From: Chelativorans sp. AA-79
GTDB taxonomy: Bacteria > Pseudomonadota > Alphaproteobacteria > Rhizobiales > Rhizobiaceae
DNA: 64,000 nt
Direction: 5' to 3'
Assembly (NCBI RefSeq): GCF_029457495.1
Contig: NZ_CP120361.1
Coordinates: 4,046,001-4,110,000, forward strand
Shown here piece by piece: positions 54,807 through 62,591 of the stretch (positions are counted from its first letter, which is position 1; every line of letters starts with the position of its first letter). A model generated the notes under the pieces. The model was not told where the DNA came from and searched no databases. It was given only the letters and a program-made list of their open reading frames with translations. A program made the position numbers and the translations under genes.

Positions 54807-55660
54807 CGCGAGCGCCTCCGCGTCGGATCCCCGACATCGCGCAGGCCGTCGGCGAGAAGGTTCATGCCGATGACGAGCGAAACCAGCGCGATGCCCGGCG
54901 CGATCGCGCCGAAGGGAGCGGTGTAGACCGTGCCCTGCGCCTCCTGCAGCAGCCTTCCCCAGGACGCATTGGGCGGTGGTGCGCCGAGACCGAGATAGGA
55001 GAGCGAGGCTTCCGCGATCACCGCCAGCCCGAACTGGAGCGCGAAGTTGACCGAGAGCGTCGGCCAGATGTTCGGCAGGAGATGACGGAAGACGATGCTC
55101 GGCCAGGACGAGCCCGCCGTGCGCGCGGCGGTGATGTAGTCCATCGCGAGCACGCGCTTTGCCAGGATTCGCGTCAACCGTGCCACGATCGCGGAGATCG
55201 CGATGCCGAGCGCCAGGATGGCGGAGAGAAGGCTCGCGTTTCCGGTGGCCGCCACGACGAGCATGGCGAGCAGCAGAGTCGGGAAGGCAATGAGGATATC
55301 GAAGGTCGCTGCCAGCGCATCGTCGAGATAGCGCGTGGCGAAGGCGGCGAGCACGCCGAATGTCACGCCGATCGCCGCCGCAATCGCCACGGCGCCGGCA
55401 CCCACCGTGAGCGCGATGCGTGAACCGATCATGATCTGGGTGAAGAGGTCGCGTCCCAGCCGGTCCGTGCCCGCCCAGTGCGCCCAGGACGGTGCTTCGA
55501 GCCGGCCGCCGGCCATGCCGGAGGGATCGTAGGGCGTCCAGAAAAGCGTGAGGAGCGCCACGGCCACATGCAGGCCGACCAGGAGCAGGCCGACGCCAAG
55601 GGTGAGCGAGCGCGGCGTGCGGCGCGCCGGCATTGCCTGCGGCTCGGCAAGGTCGGTCAT
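54803..55660 (-). CDS. Oligopeptide/dipeptide-type ABC permease (DppC-like)
   Basis: The 285-residue product has an N-terminal membrane segment (about 18-40), a large periplasmic part with WAGTDRLGRDLFTQIMIGSRIALTVG typical of DppC/OppC, then about five membrane segments and the EAA-type loop (LGLGAPPPNASWGRLLQEAQG near residue 215). It overlaps the DppB-like gene by 4 nt. Confidence 0.92.
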   Translation of the reverse strand: MTDLAEPQAMPARRTPRSLTLGVGLLLVGLHVAVALLTLFWTPYDPSGMAGGRLEAPSWAHWAGTDRLGRDLFTQIMIGSRIALTVGAGAVAIAAAIGVTFGVLAAFATRYLDDALAATFDILIAFPTLLLAMLVVAATGNASLLSAILALGIAISAIVARLTRILAKRVLAMDYITAARTAGSSWPSIVFRHLLPNIWPTLSVNFALQFGLAVIAEASLSYLGLGAPPPNASWGRLLQEAQGTVYTAPFGAIAPGIALVSLVIGMNLLADGLRDVGDPTRRRSR

Positions 55661-56619
55661 CGCTCCCTCCCCCTCGCCTCACGCAGGCGCGGATCGATCA
55701 GGCGTTGGGCGAGATCGGCGAAAAAGCCGATCAGAAGCACGAGCAGCGTCGAGATGAAGAGCACGCCCTGGATGTTCGGATAATCGCGCTGCTCGATCGC
55801 CAGAAGCAGCATGGAGCCGAGCCCCGGCAGCGCGAAGACGCGTTCGACCACGACGGCGCCGAGCAGCGTCGTCGCAAGCTCGATGCCGAGGATCGAGACC
55901 ACCGGCACCGCGCCGTTGCGTATGCCGTGGCGGACCAGCGCTTCGGAAAAGCCGGAGCCCAGGGCCCGTGCGGTGCGCAGATAGTCGCTGCCCAGCACGT
56001 CCTGCGTGGCCGAGCGGACGTAACGCAACAAAGAGGCAGACATGACGGCGGCGATGGTGACGATCGGCAGGAACAGCGCACGCAACGCCTCGAAGGGGGC
56101 GCCCCAACCCTGCGGGGGGAAGCCGCCGGAGGGAAAGAGCCTGAGATTGACGGCAAAAAAGGTGACGAGAAGAATGCCCACCCAGAAGACGGGGATGGCG
56201 ATGCCGAGCTGCGAGACGACGGAGATCGCCGCTCCGTACCAGCGATCCGCCTTCACCGCCGCAAGAATGCCGAGCGGTACCGCGATCAGGAAGGCGAGCG
56301 TGAAGGAAAGCAGCGTGAGCGGCACGGTGACCGCCAGCCGCGCCAATATCTCCTGCAACACGGACGTGCGGCTGACGAAGGACGTGCCCAGGTCGAAGCG
56401 CGCCAGGCTCAGGATGAACTGCAGGAACTGCTGTGCCAGAGGCAGATCGGAGCCGACCTGCCGACGCGCCGCCTCGATCTGCGCCGGATCGGCACCGACC
56501 GAGACCAGCGCGTTGGCGGGGTCGCCCGGAAGCAGGCGCAGCAGGATGAAAAGGACGATGCAGGCCGCCAGGAGCGAGAAGAGGAGGATGGCGAGCCGCC
56601 GCAGGATGTAAGCGAGGAT
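55657..56619 (-). CDS. Oligopeptide/dipeptide-type ABC permease (DppB-like), probable ATC start
   Basis: The frame encodes a complete DppB-type permease of about 320 residues (LAYILRRLAILLF, LPGDPANALV, LGTSFVSRTSVLQEILARLAVTVPLTL, FWVGILLVTFFAVNLRLFPSGGF). No ATG, GTG or TTG exists between the upstream stop (in the binding-protein gene) and the GTG at 56361, which is too late by 86 residues. The ATC at 56619, 4 nt after an ideal AAGGAGGT, matches the expected start position of the family. Either a rare AUC start is used or the base is an error for ATG. Confidence 0.75.
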   Translation of the reverse strand: MLAYILRRLAILLFSLLAACIVLFILLRLLPGDPANALVSVGADPAQIEAARRQVGSDLPLAQQFLQFILSLARFDLGTSFVSRTSVLQEILARLAVTVPLTLLSFTLAFLIAVPLGILAAVKADRWYGAAISVVSQLGIAIPVFWVGILLVTFFAVNLRLFPSGGFPPQGWGAPFEALRALFLPIVTIAAVMSASLLRYVRSATQDVLGSDYLRTARALGSGFSEALVRHGIRNGAVPVVSILGIELATTLLGAVVVERVFALPGLGSMLLLAIEQRDYPNIQGVLFISTLLVLLIGFFADLAQRLIDPRLREARGRER

Positions 56620-56650
56620 ATCGACCTCCTTCCGCGGCTCGCCTGACCGG

Positions 56651-58168
56651 CTACTCCGCGCGCTTGGTAATGTCGTATGCGAAGAACTGCGAATTCAGCC
56701 CGTTGATCGGATACCCGCTGACCGACGCGCTCGATACCACGATCTGCGGATAGAGATAAAGCCAGCCGCTCGCGGCGTCCTCCGCGATGATGCGGTTCGC
56801 CTCCTTGAGCTTCTCCACCTGCTCGGCTTCGCTGGTGCTGGTCTCCGCCGATGCGATCAGTTCCACCACCTCGGGATTGTTGTAGCCCCAGTAGAAATCC
56901 GGATTGCCGTAGAAGACGATGTCGCGGTGGTTCACGTGCTCCTGCAGCGTCGCCTGGAAGTCATGCGCCTGGTAGATCTTGGTGTACCACTCGTTGGCGG
57001 TGATGATGTTGATGTTCACCGTGATGCCCACCTTGGCGAGTTCGTTCTGCACGAACTGCGCCACGAGTGGATGCGGATCGTAATTGGGGGTGTCGAGCGT
57101 GAAGGTGAAGCCGTCGGCATAGCCCGCTTCCGCCAGAAGCTGCTTGGCGCTCTCTGGGTCATACGGGTCGACATCGGTGAGGTCGATATACCAGGGGTCC
57201 GTCGGCGGCACGAAGGAGCCGATCAGAGTGCCGTACTCGCCCCAGATCGAAGAGAGGAGCTTTTCCTTGTCGATCGCGCGCGCGATCGCCTTGCGAACCT
57301 TCACGTTGTCGAAGGGCTCGACCCGGTCGTTGTAGGCCAGCACCTCCTTGGTGGTCGACTGGCCCTCCGTCACCACGAATGCCGGATTGTCCCGGAACTG
57401 GGCGAGCGAATCCGGACTCTGGACGCTGGTGATGATGTCCACGGCGCCGGTGAGCAGCGCGTTGTTCAGGGCAGTCGCCTCGGTGAAGTAGTTGAAGGTG
57501 ACGCCGCCATTCGACGGCTCCTCGCCCCAATAATCATCGAAGGGCGAAAGGCTGATCGAGGAGCCGCGCCGCCAGGCGTCGAGCTTGTAGGGGCCCGTCC
57601 CGTCCTCGCTCGAGGTCAGATCGCCCGCCGCGTCGTTGACGATCCAGACATAGGTCAGATTGTAAGGCAGTGAGATGGAACGCTCCGAAAGATGGACGAC
57701 CACGGTCCGGCCGTCGGGCGTCTCGATGCTCGAGATGGTCGAGAGGCTCTTCTTGCGCGAGCTCTTGGAATTTTCGCTCGTCACCCGCTCGATGCTGTAC
57801 TTCACGTCGGCCGCCGTGAGCGGATCGCCGGAATGGAAGGTCACGTCCGGCTGCAGCGTGAAGGTGTAGGTCAGGCCGTCCTCGCTCATCGTGTAATCGA
57901 GCGCGAGCTTCGGCACCACCTCGCCGCTGTCGGCAAGCTGGAACAGGCCCTCATAGACATTGCCGTTGAAGGCCTCGTTGATGCCCTGCCCGGCGCCCGC
58001 AGTGTTGTCCAGGTTCTGGGGCTCGTAGAGCGAGCCGATGCGGATGACGGCCGAAGCGTCCGCGTTCTGCGCCTGCGCCCCGGCGCCGGGAAATCCCCCG
58101 AGAACCAGGAACCCGGCCGCGGCCAGAAGGCGAAGGCCGTTGTCCTTCCATTTCCTCGTGTCTGTCAT
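56651..58168 (-). CDS. Oligopeptide/dipeptide-type ABC substrate-binding protein (SBP family 5)
   Basis: I start at the ATG 58168 (505 residues); an in-frame extension upstream is unsupported. It has a signal peptide (about 1-34, ending GAGAQAQ) and family 5 features: SLYEPQNLDNTAGAGQGINEAFNGNVYEGLFQ, LTYTFTLQPDVTFHSGDPLTAADVKYSIERV. It is the first gene of an SBP-permease-permease-ATPase-ATPase operon. The ligand is not shown by the sequence. Confidence 0.92.
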   Translation of the reverse strand: MTDTRKWKDNGLRLLAAAGFLVLGGFPGAGAQAQNADASAVIRIGSLYEPQNLDNTAGAGQGINEAFNGNVYEGLFQLADSGEVVPKLALDYTMSEDGLTYTFTLQPDVTFHSGDPLTAADVKYSIERVTSENSKSSRKKSLSTISSIETPDGRTVVVHLSERSISLPYNLTYVWIVNDAAGDLTSSEDGTGPYKLDAWRRGSSISLSPFDDYWGEEPSNGGVTFNYFTEATALNNALLTGAVDIITSVQSPDSLAQFRDNPAFVVTEGQSTTKEVLAYNDRVEPFDNVKVRKAIARAIDKEKLLSSIWGEYGTLIGSFVPPTDPWYIDLTDVDPYDPESAKQLLAEAGYADGFTFTLDTPNYDPHPLVAQFVQNELAKVGITVNINIITANEWYTKIYQAHDFQATLQEHVNHRDIVFYGNPDFYWGYNNPEVVELIASAETSTSEAEQVEKLKEANRIIAEDAASGWLYLYPQIVVSSASVSGYPINGLNSQFFAYDITKRAE

Positions 58169-58311
58169 CTCATCATCTCCTTGGTTCGCGCGCGGATCGC
58201 CATCCCCTGCGGGAGGCGGGAGCTTCGGGCGCAATCTAATCCGCTCCAAGCCGCCCCGCGAGGCAACAGGGTTCCGAGAATAGTGGATTTGGCGCAATGG
58301 TGCCCGCGCTA

Positions 58312-58325
58312 TGTGACGTTTCACA
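58312..58325. promoter_or_regulatory. Inverted repeat TGTGA-N4-TCACA between SBP and OsmC genes
   Basis: A 5-bp inverted repeat with a 4-nt spacer (58312-58325) lies in the 289-nt divergent gap between the ABC operon and the OsmC-like gene. It looks like a half-site pair for a regulator, with spacing shorter than CRP sites (N6). The rest of the gap shows no supported gene. Confidence 0.35.
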
Positions 58326-58457
58326 GCATACTTTTTCAACGGGCGGGGGAAGGCCGGCTCGATCGCGCCGCTCCGGCTGAAGCCTTTGCCGTTGCCGTCG
58401 CCCGGTTCGTCCCCTATGTCTGGCGCTCCACCTGTCCACCGCGCGAGCACCCCAGCC

Positions 58458-58889
58458 ATGGTCAACATCGTCAAGCGTTCCACCGTCGTCGGCGCCTTCC
58501 TGCCCGGTAAGGGCCAGGGCAATGTCGAGGCCCGTTCCGGCGCCCGCCTCGATCTCGCCGGCCTGGCGACCGAAAGCGGCATGACCCCGGTCGAAATGAT
58601 GGATGCAGCACTCGCGGGCTGCCTCGTCCTGAGCGCCCGGATCGCAGCGCGCAATCTCGGCTGGCACGAGCGGCTCGTTTCGGTGAAGGCCGATGTGCGG
58701 CACGAGAAGGCGCCCGACGCCCCCTCGCGCGTGGCGGCGTTCGACTGCGCCTTCCAGATCGAAGGCGATTTCTCCCCCGAAGAACGTGAGAAACTGGTGG
58801 CCGAGGCCCACCGGCTCTGCACCGTCGGCAATACGCTGGAACGCGGCGCGACCATCCGCGACGTGGAACGCATTCCGGACGAAGGATAG
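58458..58889 (+). CDS. OsmC-like organic hydroperoxide/thiol peroxidase family protein
   Basis: The product (ATG 58458, 143 residues; start uncertain, an upstream extension to 58386 is possible) has the OsmC fold with two conserved cysteines: Cys55 (ALAGCLVLSA) and Cys121 (RLCTVGNTL). Such proteins reduce organic peroxides or handle thiol adducts in the cytoplasm. It is transcribed divergently from the ABC operon and convergently to the VOC gene. The peroxide-specific Ohr motifs are not strong, so OsmC/YhfA type is safer. Confidence 0.85.
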   Translation: MVNIVKRSTVVGAFLPGKGQGNVEARSGARLDLAGLATESGMTPVEMMDAALAGCLVLSARIAARNLGWHERLVSVKADVRHEKAPDAPSRVAAFDCAFQIEGDFSPEEREKLVAEAHRLCTVGNTLERGATIRDVERIPDEG

Positions 58890-58901
58890 GCGGACGACCC
58901 T

Positions 58902-59312
58902 CTAGGCCGGTTCGTTCCGGCTGCGCTCCGTCAGTTCGATCAGGACGCCGTCGGGATCGCGGCAAAAGGCCACCTTGTGGACGATGTCGGAATTGTAGGC
59001 GAGCCGCGGCGCCTCCACCATTTCGACTCCTGCCTCCTCGAGCTGTCTATAGGTCTCGTCCACGCTGTCGAAGCTGAAGGTCAGGTGCCTGACGCCGGCG
59101 CGGCCCTCCGCGACATCTTCCGCAAGCAGCGCGCCCGTCGCAGGGCACACCAATTCCAGCATGCCGTTTCCGGTGCTCACGAAAGCGATTTCGTTGCCAT
59201 GAAGCCCCGGGCGGCGCACGACCAGACTCATGCCCAGGAGATCGACATAAAATTTAAGGCTGCGGTCGATATTGCGGACCGTAAGCCCCACATGCTCGAA
59301 GCCTCTCAACAA
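58902..59312 (-). CDS. VOC family (glyoxalase/bleomycin resistance-type) protein
   Basis: The 136-residue product has the two beta-alpha-beta-beta-beta repeats of VOC metalloenzymes: FEHVGLTVRNIDRSLKFYVDLLGM, then GVRHLTFSFDSVDETYRQLEEAGVEMVEAP and a C-terminal DPDGVLIELTE. Candidate metal ligands are His7, Glu in MLELV, His in VRHLTF and Glu in LIELTE. Function could be lyase or epimerase on a sugar acid or CoA ester. It is the last gene of the oxidoreductase-GntR operon. Confidence 0.88.
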   Translation of the reverse strand: MLRGFEHVGLTVRNIDRSLKFYVDLLGMSLVVRRPGLHGNEIAFVSTGNGMLELVCPATGALLAEDVAEGRAGVRHLTFSFDSVDETYRQLEEAGVEMVEAPRLAYNSDIVHKVAFCRDPDGVLIELTERSRNEPA

Positions 59313-59338
59313 GGAGCGCCTCCCTCACCTTGCACCGG

Positions 59339-60085
59339 CTACTCCGCGGGGGAAGCGAAGCGGCCGCGTTCATCCGCCTGCAGCAGTTCACTTATAACGT
59401 TGCTGATGTGGTGCGTCATCGCCTTATGTGCGGCTTCGGGATTGCGCATCTTCAGCGCCGCCACGATGGCATGATGATCGCCGATCCAGAGCGGGCGCAC
59501 GCTTTCGGCGTGGATATGTTCGTGCAGCTTCTTCCACATGCGCGAGGCATCTCGCTGCGCCCAGAGCGCTTCCACCATGGAATAGATGATGGCGTTGCCG
59601 GTGATGCCGGCGATCGACATATGGAACTCGCGATCGCCCCTTTCGGCCAGGAGAGGCACATCGGCCTCTCGCTGCATGCGGGCGATGCATTCCTCGAGTT
59701 CCATGATGTCGTAATTCGTGGCGCGCTGCGCGGCGAGATAGGCCGCGCCGGATTCCACCGCCAGCCGCGCCTCGAGCAACTCGAAGGGACCAGGACCGAT
59801 ATCCGTGTTGATGGCGTCGAAGCCGATCTGGCTGAAGCGCGCCGGCAGAACGACGATGCCGGCGCGTCCCCTTACCTCCACGACGCCACGCATCTCCAAC
59901 GCGATGACAGCCTCGCGGATGACGGTACGGCTCACCTGCAGCTCTTCGGCAAGCTCCCGCTCGGACGGCAGGTGCCAATCCGGATTGCCGGCGTTCTCCT
60001 CGATGATCCGCGCGATCCGGCGCGCGACGATCTGATATAGTCTCTTGGACTCCAAAATACGGGTCCTGCCTCGCGCCTTCTCCAA
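59339..60085 (-). CDS. GntR/FadR-family transcriptional regulator (oxidoreductase operon)
   Basis: The 248-residue product starts at TTG 60085 by best fit. The winged-helix region (about 16-85, SKRLYQIVARRIARIIEENAGNPDWHLPSERELAEELQVSRTVIREAVIALEMRG) and the FCD domain (about 98-220, ARLAVESGAAYLAAQRATNYD, DREFHMSIAGITGNAIIYSMVEALWAQRD) define the FadR group. I infer that it represses the divergent promoters around 62269-62591 through the TGGTTAGACCA palindromes. It lies after two oxidoreductase genes in the same operon. Confidence 0.88.
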   Translation of the reverse strand: MEKARGRTRILESKRLYQIVARRIARIIEENAGNPDWHLPSERELAEELQVSRTVIREAVIALEMRGVVEVRGRAGIVVLPARFSQIGFDAINTDIGPGPFELLEARLAVESGAAYLAAQRATNYDIMELEECIARMQREADVPLLAERGDREFHMSIAGITGNAIIYSMVEALWAQRDASRMWKKLHEHIHAESVRPLWIGDHHAIVAALKMRNPEAAHKAMTHHISNVISELLQADERGRFASPAE

Positions 60086-60104
60086 CCTGCTCTCCGTTCC
60101 CGAC

Positions 60105-60138
60105 CGCCTCTCCCGTCTTCGCGCCCGCGGGAGAGGCG
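60105..60138. promoter_or_regulatory. 11-bp hairpin between oxidoreductase and gntR genes
   Basis: Arms CGCCTCTCCCG (60105-60115) and CGGGAGAGGCG (60128-60138) are perfect inverted repeats with a 12-nt loop. It is in the 63-nt gap between the Gfo/Idh/MocA gene stop and the gntR start. It may lower regulator expression relative to enzyme genes, or be a partial terminator. No U-run. Confidence 0.5.
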
Positions 60139-60148
60139 AGCAAGAATA

Positions 60149-61243
60149 CTACGCGCTCCTTGCTGCCGCTACGGACGGTTCCGGAAGCCAGGAGCGGTAA
60201 AGGGGGTGATCGGAGGTGATCGGCAACGGCGTGGGCCTGCCGGTCCGGTCCGAATGATAGGCGGCCGTCACGAGCTCGAGCGAGTTGCGCGCGTCCTGCA
60301 GCGTCACCGGCGGCTCCTCGTCGTTCACCACGGCCGCGTGGAAAAGCTCGAACTGGCGCGTGTAGCCGTCTTCCGTGGGCACGTATTCGGCAAGCGCCTT
60401 GTCGATGCGCTCCTGATGCTCCGGGTCGCCGGCGATGAACGTCCAGGGGTCGCGCGCCATGGTGTAAGGCTCGGTTATGCTTTCGGCCGTCAGCTTCTCG
60501 AAGCAGAAGCGCAGGCGCGAGATCTCCTTGCGCGAGCCCAGCGTCATCGAAAGCGAGGCCAGCGAGCCGTTCTGCATGCGTACGGACAACGCCATCGTGT
60601 CCTCGACCTCGATCCTGTTCACCAGCGTGGCGCCATAGGCGAAGACCTCGGCACAGGAACCGTGGACATAGTTCAGCATGTCGTGGGCGTGGATGGCATG
60701 GCCAAGAAGGCCGCCGCCCAGTTCCGTCGCCCATTTGCCGCGCCATGGCACCTCGTAATAGGCGGGGCCGCGCCACCAATGCGTCTCGATCGTGGTGAGG
60801 AAGGGCTTTCCCGCCAGCCCGCGCTCGATCAGAAGCTTCAGCTTCTGCAGGCCCGCGCCGTAGCGGTACTGGAAAATCGGCATGAACTTGCGGTCGGTCT
60901 TCGCGACGATTTCGCTCATCTCGTCGACCTCGGCGAGCGAGCCGAAGAGCGGCTTTTCGCAGATCACGTGCTTGCCCGCCTCGATCGCACGCCTCGAGAG
61001 CTCGAAATGACTGTGCGGCGGGGTGCAGATGTCGACGACGTCGATATCGTCCCGGTCGAAGAGCGAGTCGGTCGCCTGCGTATATTCGGGAACGCTGTGC
61101 TGCTCGCACAGGAGCTTGCCGCGCTCCTCGTCGAGCGAGCAGAGCACGGGCACTTCGAACAGATCCTTGTTCCAGCCGAAGCCGGCGAGATGGCGCTGGG
61201 CGATGCCTGCGCCGATCACCGCCACACGCAGTTTCTTCGTCAT
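60149..61243 (-). CDS. Gfo/Idh/MocA family oxidoreductase
   Basis: I prefer the ATG at 61243 (364 residues, MTKKLRVAVIGAG); a TTG at 61252 gives a 3-residue longer form. The Rossmann start LRVAVIGAGIAQRHLAGF and the EKP motif (HVICEKPLFGSL) mark the family, which oxidises sugars or inositols with NAD(P). The C-domain contains EVPWRGKWATELGGGLLGHAIHAHDMLNY. Encoded with a second member of the family, it may form a two-step sugar pathway. Confidence 0.88.
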   Translation of the reverse strand: MTKKLRVAVIGAGIAQRHLAGFGWNKDLFEVPVLCSLDEERGKLLCEQHSVPEYTQATDSLFDRDDIDVVDICTPPHSHFELSRRAIEAGKHVICEKPLFGSLAEVDEMSEIVAKTDRKFMPIFQYRYGAGLQKLKLLIERGLAGKPFLTTIETHWWRGPAYYEVPWRGKWATELGGGLLGHAIHAHDMLNYVHGSCAEVFAYGATLVNRIEVEDTMALSVRMQNGSLASLSMTLGSRKEISRLRFCFEKLTAESITEPYTMARDPWTFIAGDPEHQERIDKALAEYVPTEDGYTRQFELFHAAVVNDEEPPVTLQDARNSLELVTAAYHSDRTGRPTPLPITSDHPLYRSWLPEPSVAAARSA

Positions 61244-61248
61244 GATGG

Positions 61249-62268
61249 TCAATCCTGTGGGTTGGATGCGATGACGGCCGCTTTGGCCTGCGCATCGAGC
61301 GCGAGACGGCAGACCTCGAAGACGTGGCGCTGCGGCATGGCCGTCTCGGTGCGGTCGCGCACGTCCTTCACGAAGGCGGCGAAGTATTCGAGCGGCTCTT
61401 CCGAGCAGTCCGTGTAGCGCACGCCCGACTTGTCGGCGAGGAAAAGATGGTCCTTGCCTTCCCGCCCGGCGATGTCGATGTATTTCCTGAGCTCGATATA
61501 GCCCTCGGTGCCGAGGATGGTGAGCCGGCCGTCGCCCCAGGTGGGCAGACCGTCCGGCGTGAACCAGTCGACACGGATATAGCCCGAGGCCTTGCTGCTC
61601 CTCAAAAGAACCTCGCCGAAATCCTGGAACGCGGGCGATTGCGGCGTGCCGAAATTGCCGACCGAGCTTGCCACGACCTCACCTTTCTCCGAGCCGGTAT
61701 AGAACAGGAACTGATCGACCTGGTGCGAGGCGATGTCGTTGATGATGCCGCCATAGGCTTCCGGCGTGAAGAACCAGTCGGGGCGGCTGAAGAGCGACTT
61801 CCGGTGCGGTCCCATGCCCAGGGTCTGCACCACCCGGCCGATGGCGCCCTCGGCCACCAGCTTGCCGGCCATCACCGCCGAGGGAACACAGAGGCGCTCC
61901 GAAAAGCAGACGGAGAAGATGCGGCCCGTGCGCTCGACGGTCCCTTTCACCTCCTCGAGCTGCTCGGAGGTGGTGACGCCCGGCTTGTCGACCATCACAT
62001 CCTTGCCGGCTTGCATCGCCCGGATGGCGATGCCCGCACGATCGCGCGGAATGGCGGCGGTGCAGATGACATCGATCGACTGATCCGCGAAGATCGCGTC
62101 GCGGTCGAGGGGCTTCGCATCCGGATAGGTCTTGCGGAACTGCTCCATCAGGGCGGGCACCGAGGTCTCGGGGCAGTAGCCCGCGAATTCCGCACCCTCT
62201 CCCAGGAGCCCATTCACGTGATCGAATATATGGCCGTGATCGATGCCTACGGCGGCAAATCTCAGCAT
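61249..62268 (-). CDS. Gfo/Idh/MocA family oxidoreductase
   Basis: The 339-residue product has the Rossmann start LRFAAVGIDHGHIFDHV and the family Lys in DVMVDKPGVTT. The C-domain has GIINDIASHQVDQFLFYTG, matching the catalytic region of the family. It starts the minus-strand operon opposite the sugar ABC transporter and its leader carries one TGGTTAGACCA palindrome. Substrate unknown. Confidence 0.88.
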   Translation of the reverse strand: MLRFAAVGIDHGHIFDHVNGLLGEGAEFAGYCPETSVPALMEQFRKTYPDAKPLDRDAIFADQSIDVICTAAIPRDRAGIAIRAMQAGKDVMVDKPGVTTSEQLEEVKGTVERTGRIFSVCFSERLCVPSAVMAGKLVAEGAIGRVVQTLGMGPHRKSLFSRPDWFFTPEAYGGIINDIASHQVDQFLFYTGSEKGEVVASSVGNFGTPQSPAFQDFGEVLLRSSKASGYIRVDWFTPDGLPTWGDGRLTILGTEGYIELRKYIDIAGREGKDHLFLADKSGVRYTDCSEEPLEYFAAFVKDVRDRTETAMPQRHVFEVCRLALDAQAKAAVIASNPQD

Positions 62269-62350
62269 TGCCGGCTTCCTCCCAACGCGACCTCGTTCAA
62301 AAGCGAACGTGACCTGCCGCCCGGTGCTCCTTTTCCGCAGGCAGGCCTTC

Positions 62351-62361
62351 GTGGTTAGACC
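62351..62361. promoter_or_regulatory. FadR-type GntR operator, site 1
   Basis: TGGTTAGACCA at 62351-62361 is palindromic at its ends (TGGT/ACCA) and fits the FadR-group consensus TNGTNNNACNA. It is 83 bp before the oxidoreductase start at 62268. A minus-strand TTGACA lies at 62381-62386, so the site overlaps the -10/start region of that promoter. Confidence 0.65.
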
Positions 62362-62494
62362 AGAACCGAATTCCTGAAAGATGTCAAGCCTGGCGAGGGC
62401 GCCGGTGTTTCGGTGAAAATTCTGTACCTTACCCCGTTCTGTGCAGCATTTTTACAGAGGCTATTGACTTTTCTCACGGTCCACAGAATCTTTC

Positions 62495-62505
62495 TGGTTA
62501 GACCA
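62495..62505. promoter_or_regulatory. FadR-type GntR operator, site 2
   Basis: This is an exact second copy of TGGTTAGACCA, 144 bp from site 1, located 87 bp before the sugar-binding protein start. A TTGACT lies at 62464-62469, so the site falls at the expected transcription start. The whole 62269-62591 gap (323 nt) carries these elements and no gene. Confidence 0.65.
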
Positions 62506-62591
62506 AAGCCGATCGGCCAGGAATCGAGGGGCCGATCGGGACAGGAGGAGAACGGTCGAAATCGGGCTTGAAGGAGCCAGGGAGGAAGAAA

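Noticed and set aside
58312..58325. Classical CRP site
   Set aside because: Half-sites fit, but the spacer is 4 nt instead of 6, so CRP binding is not claimed.
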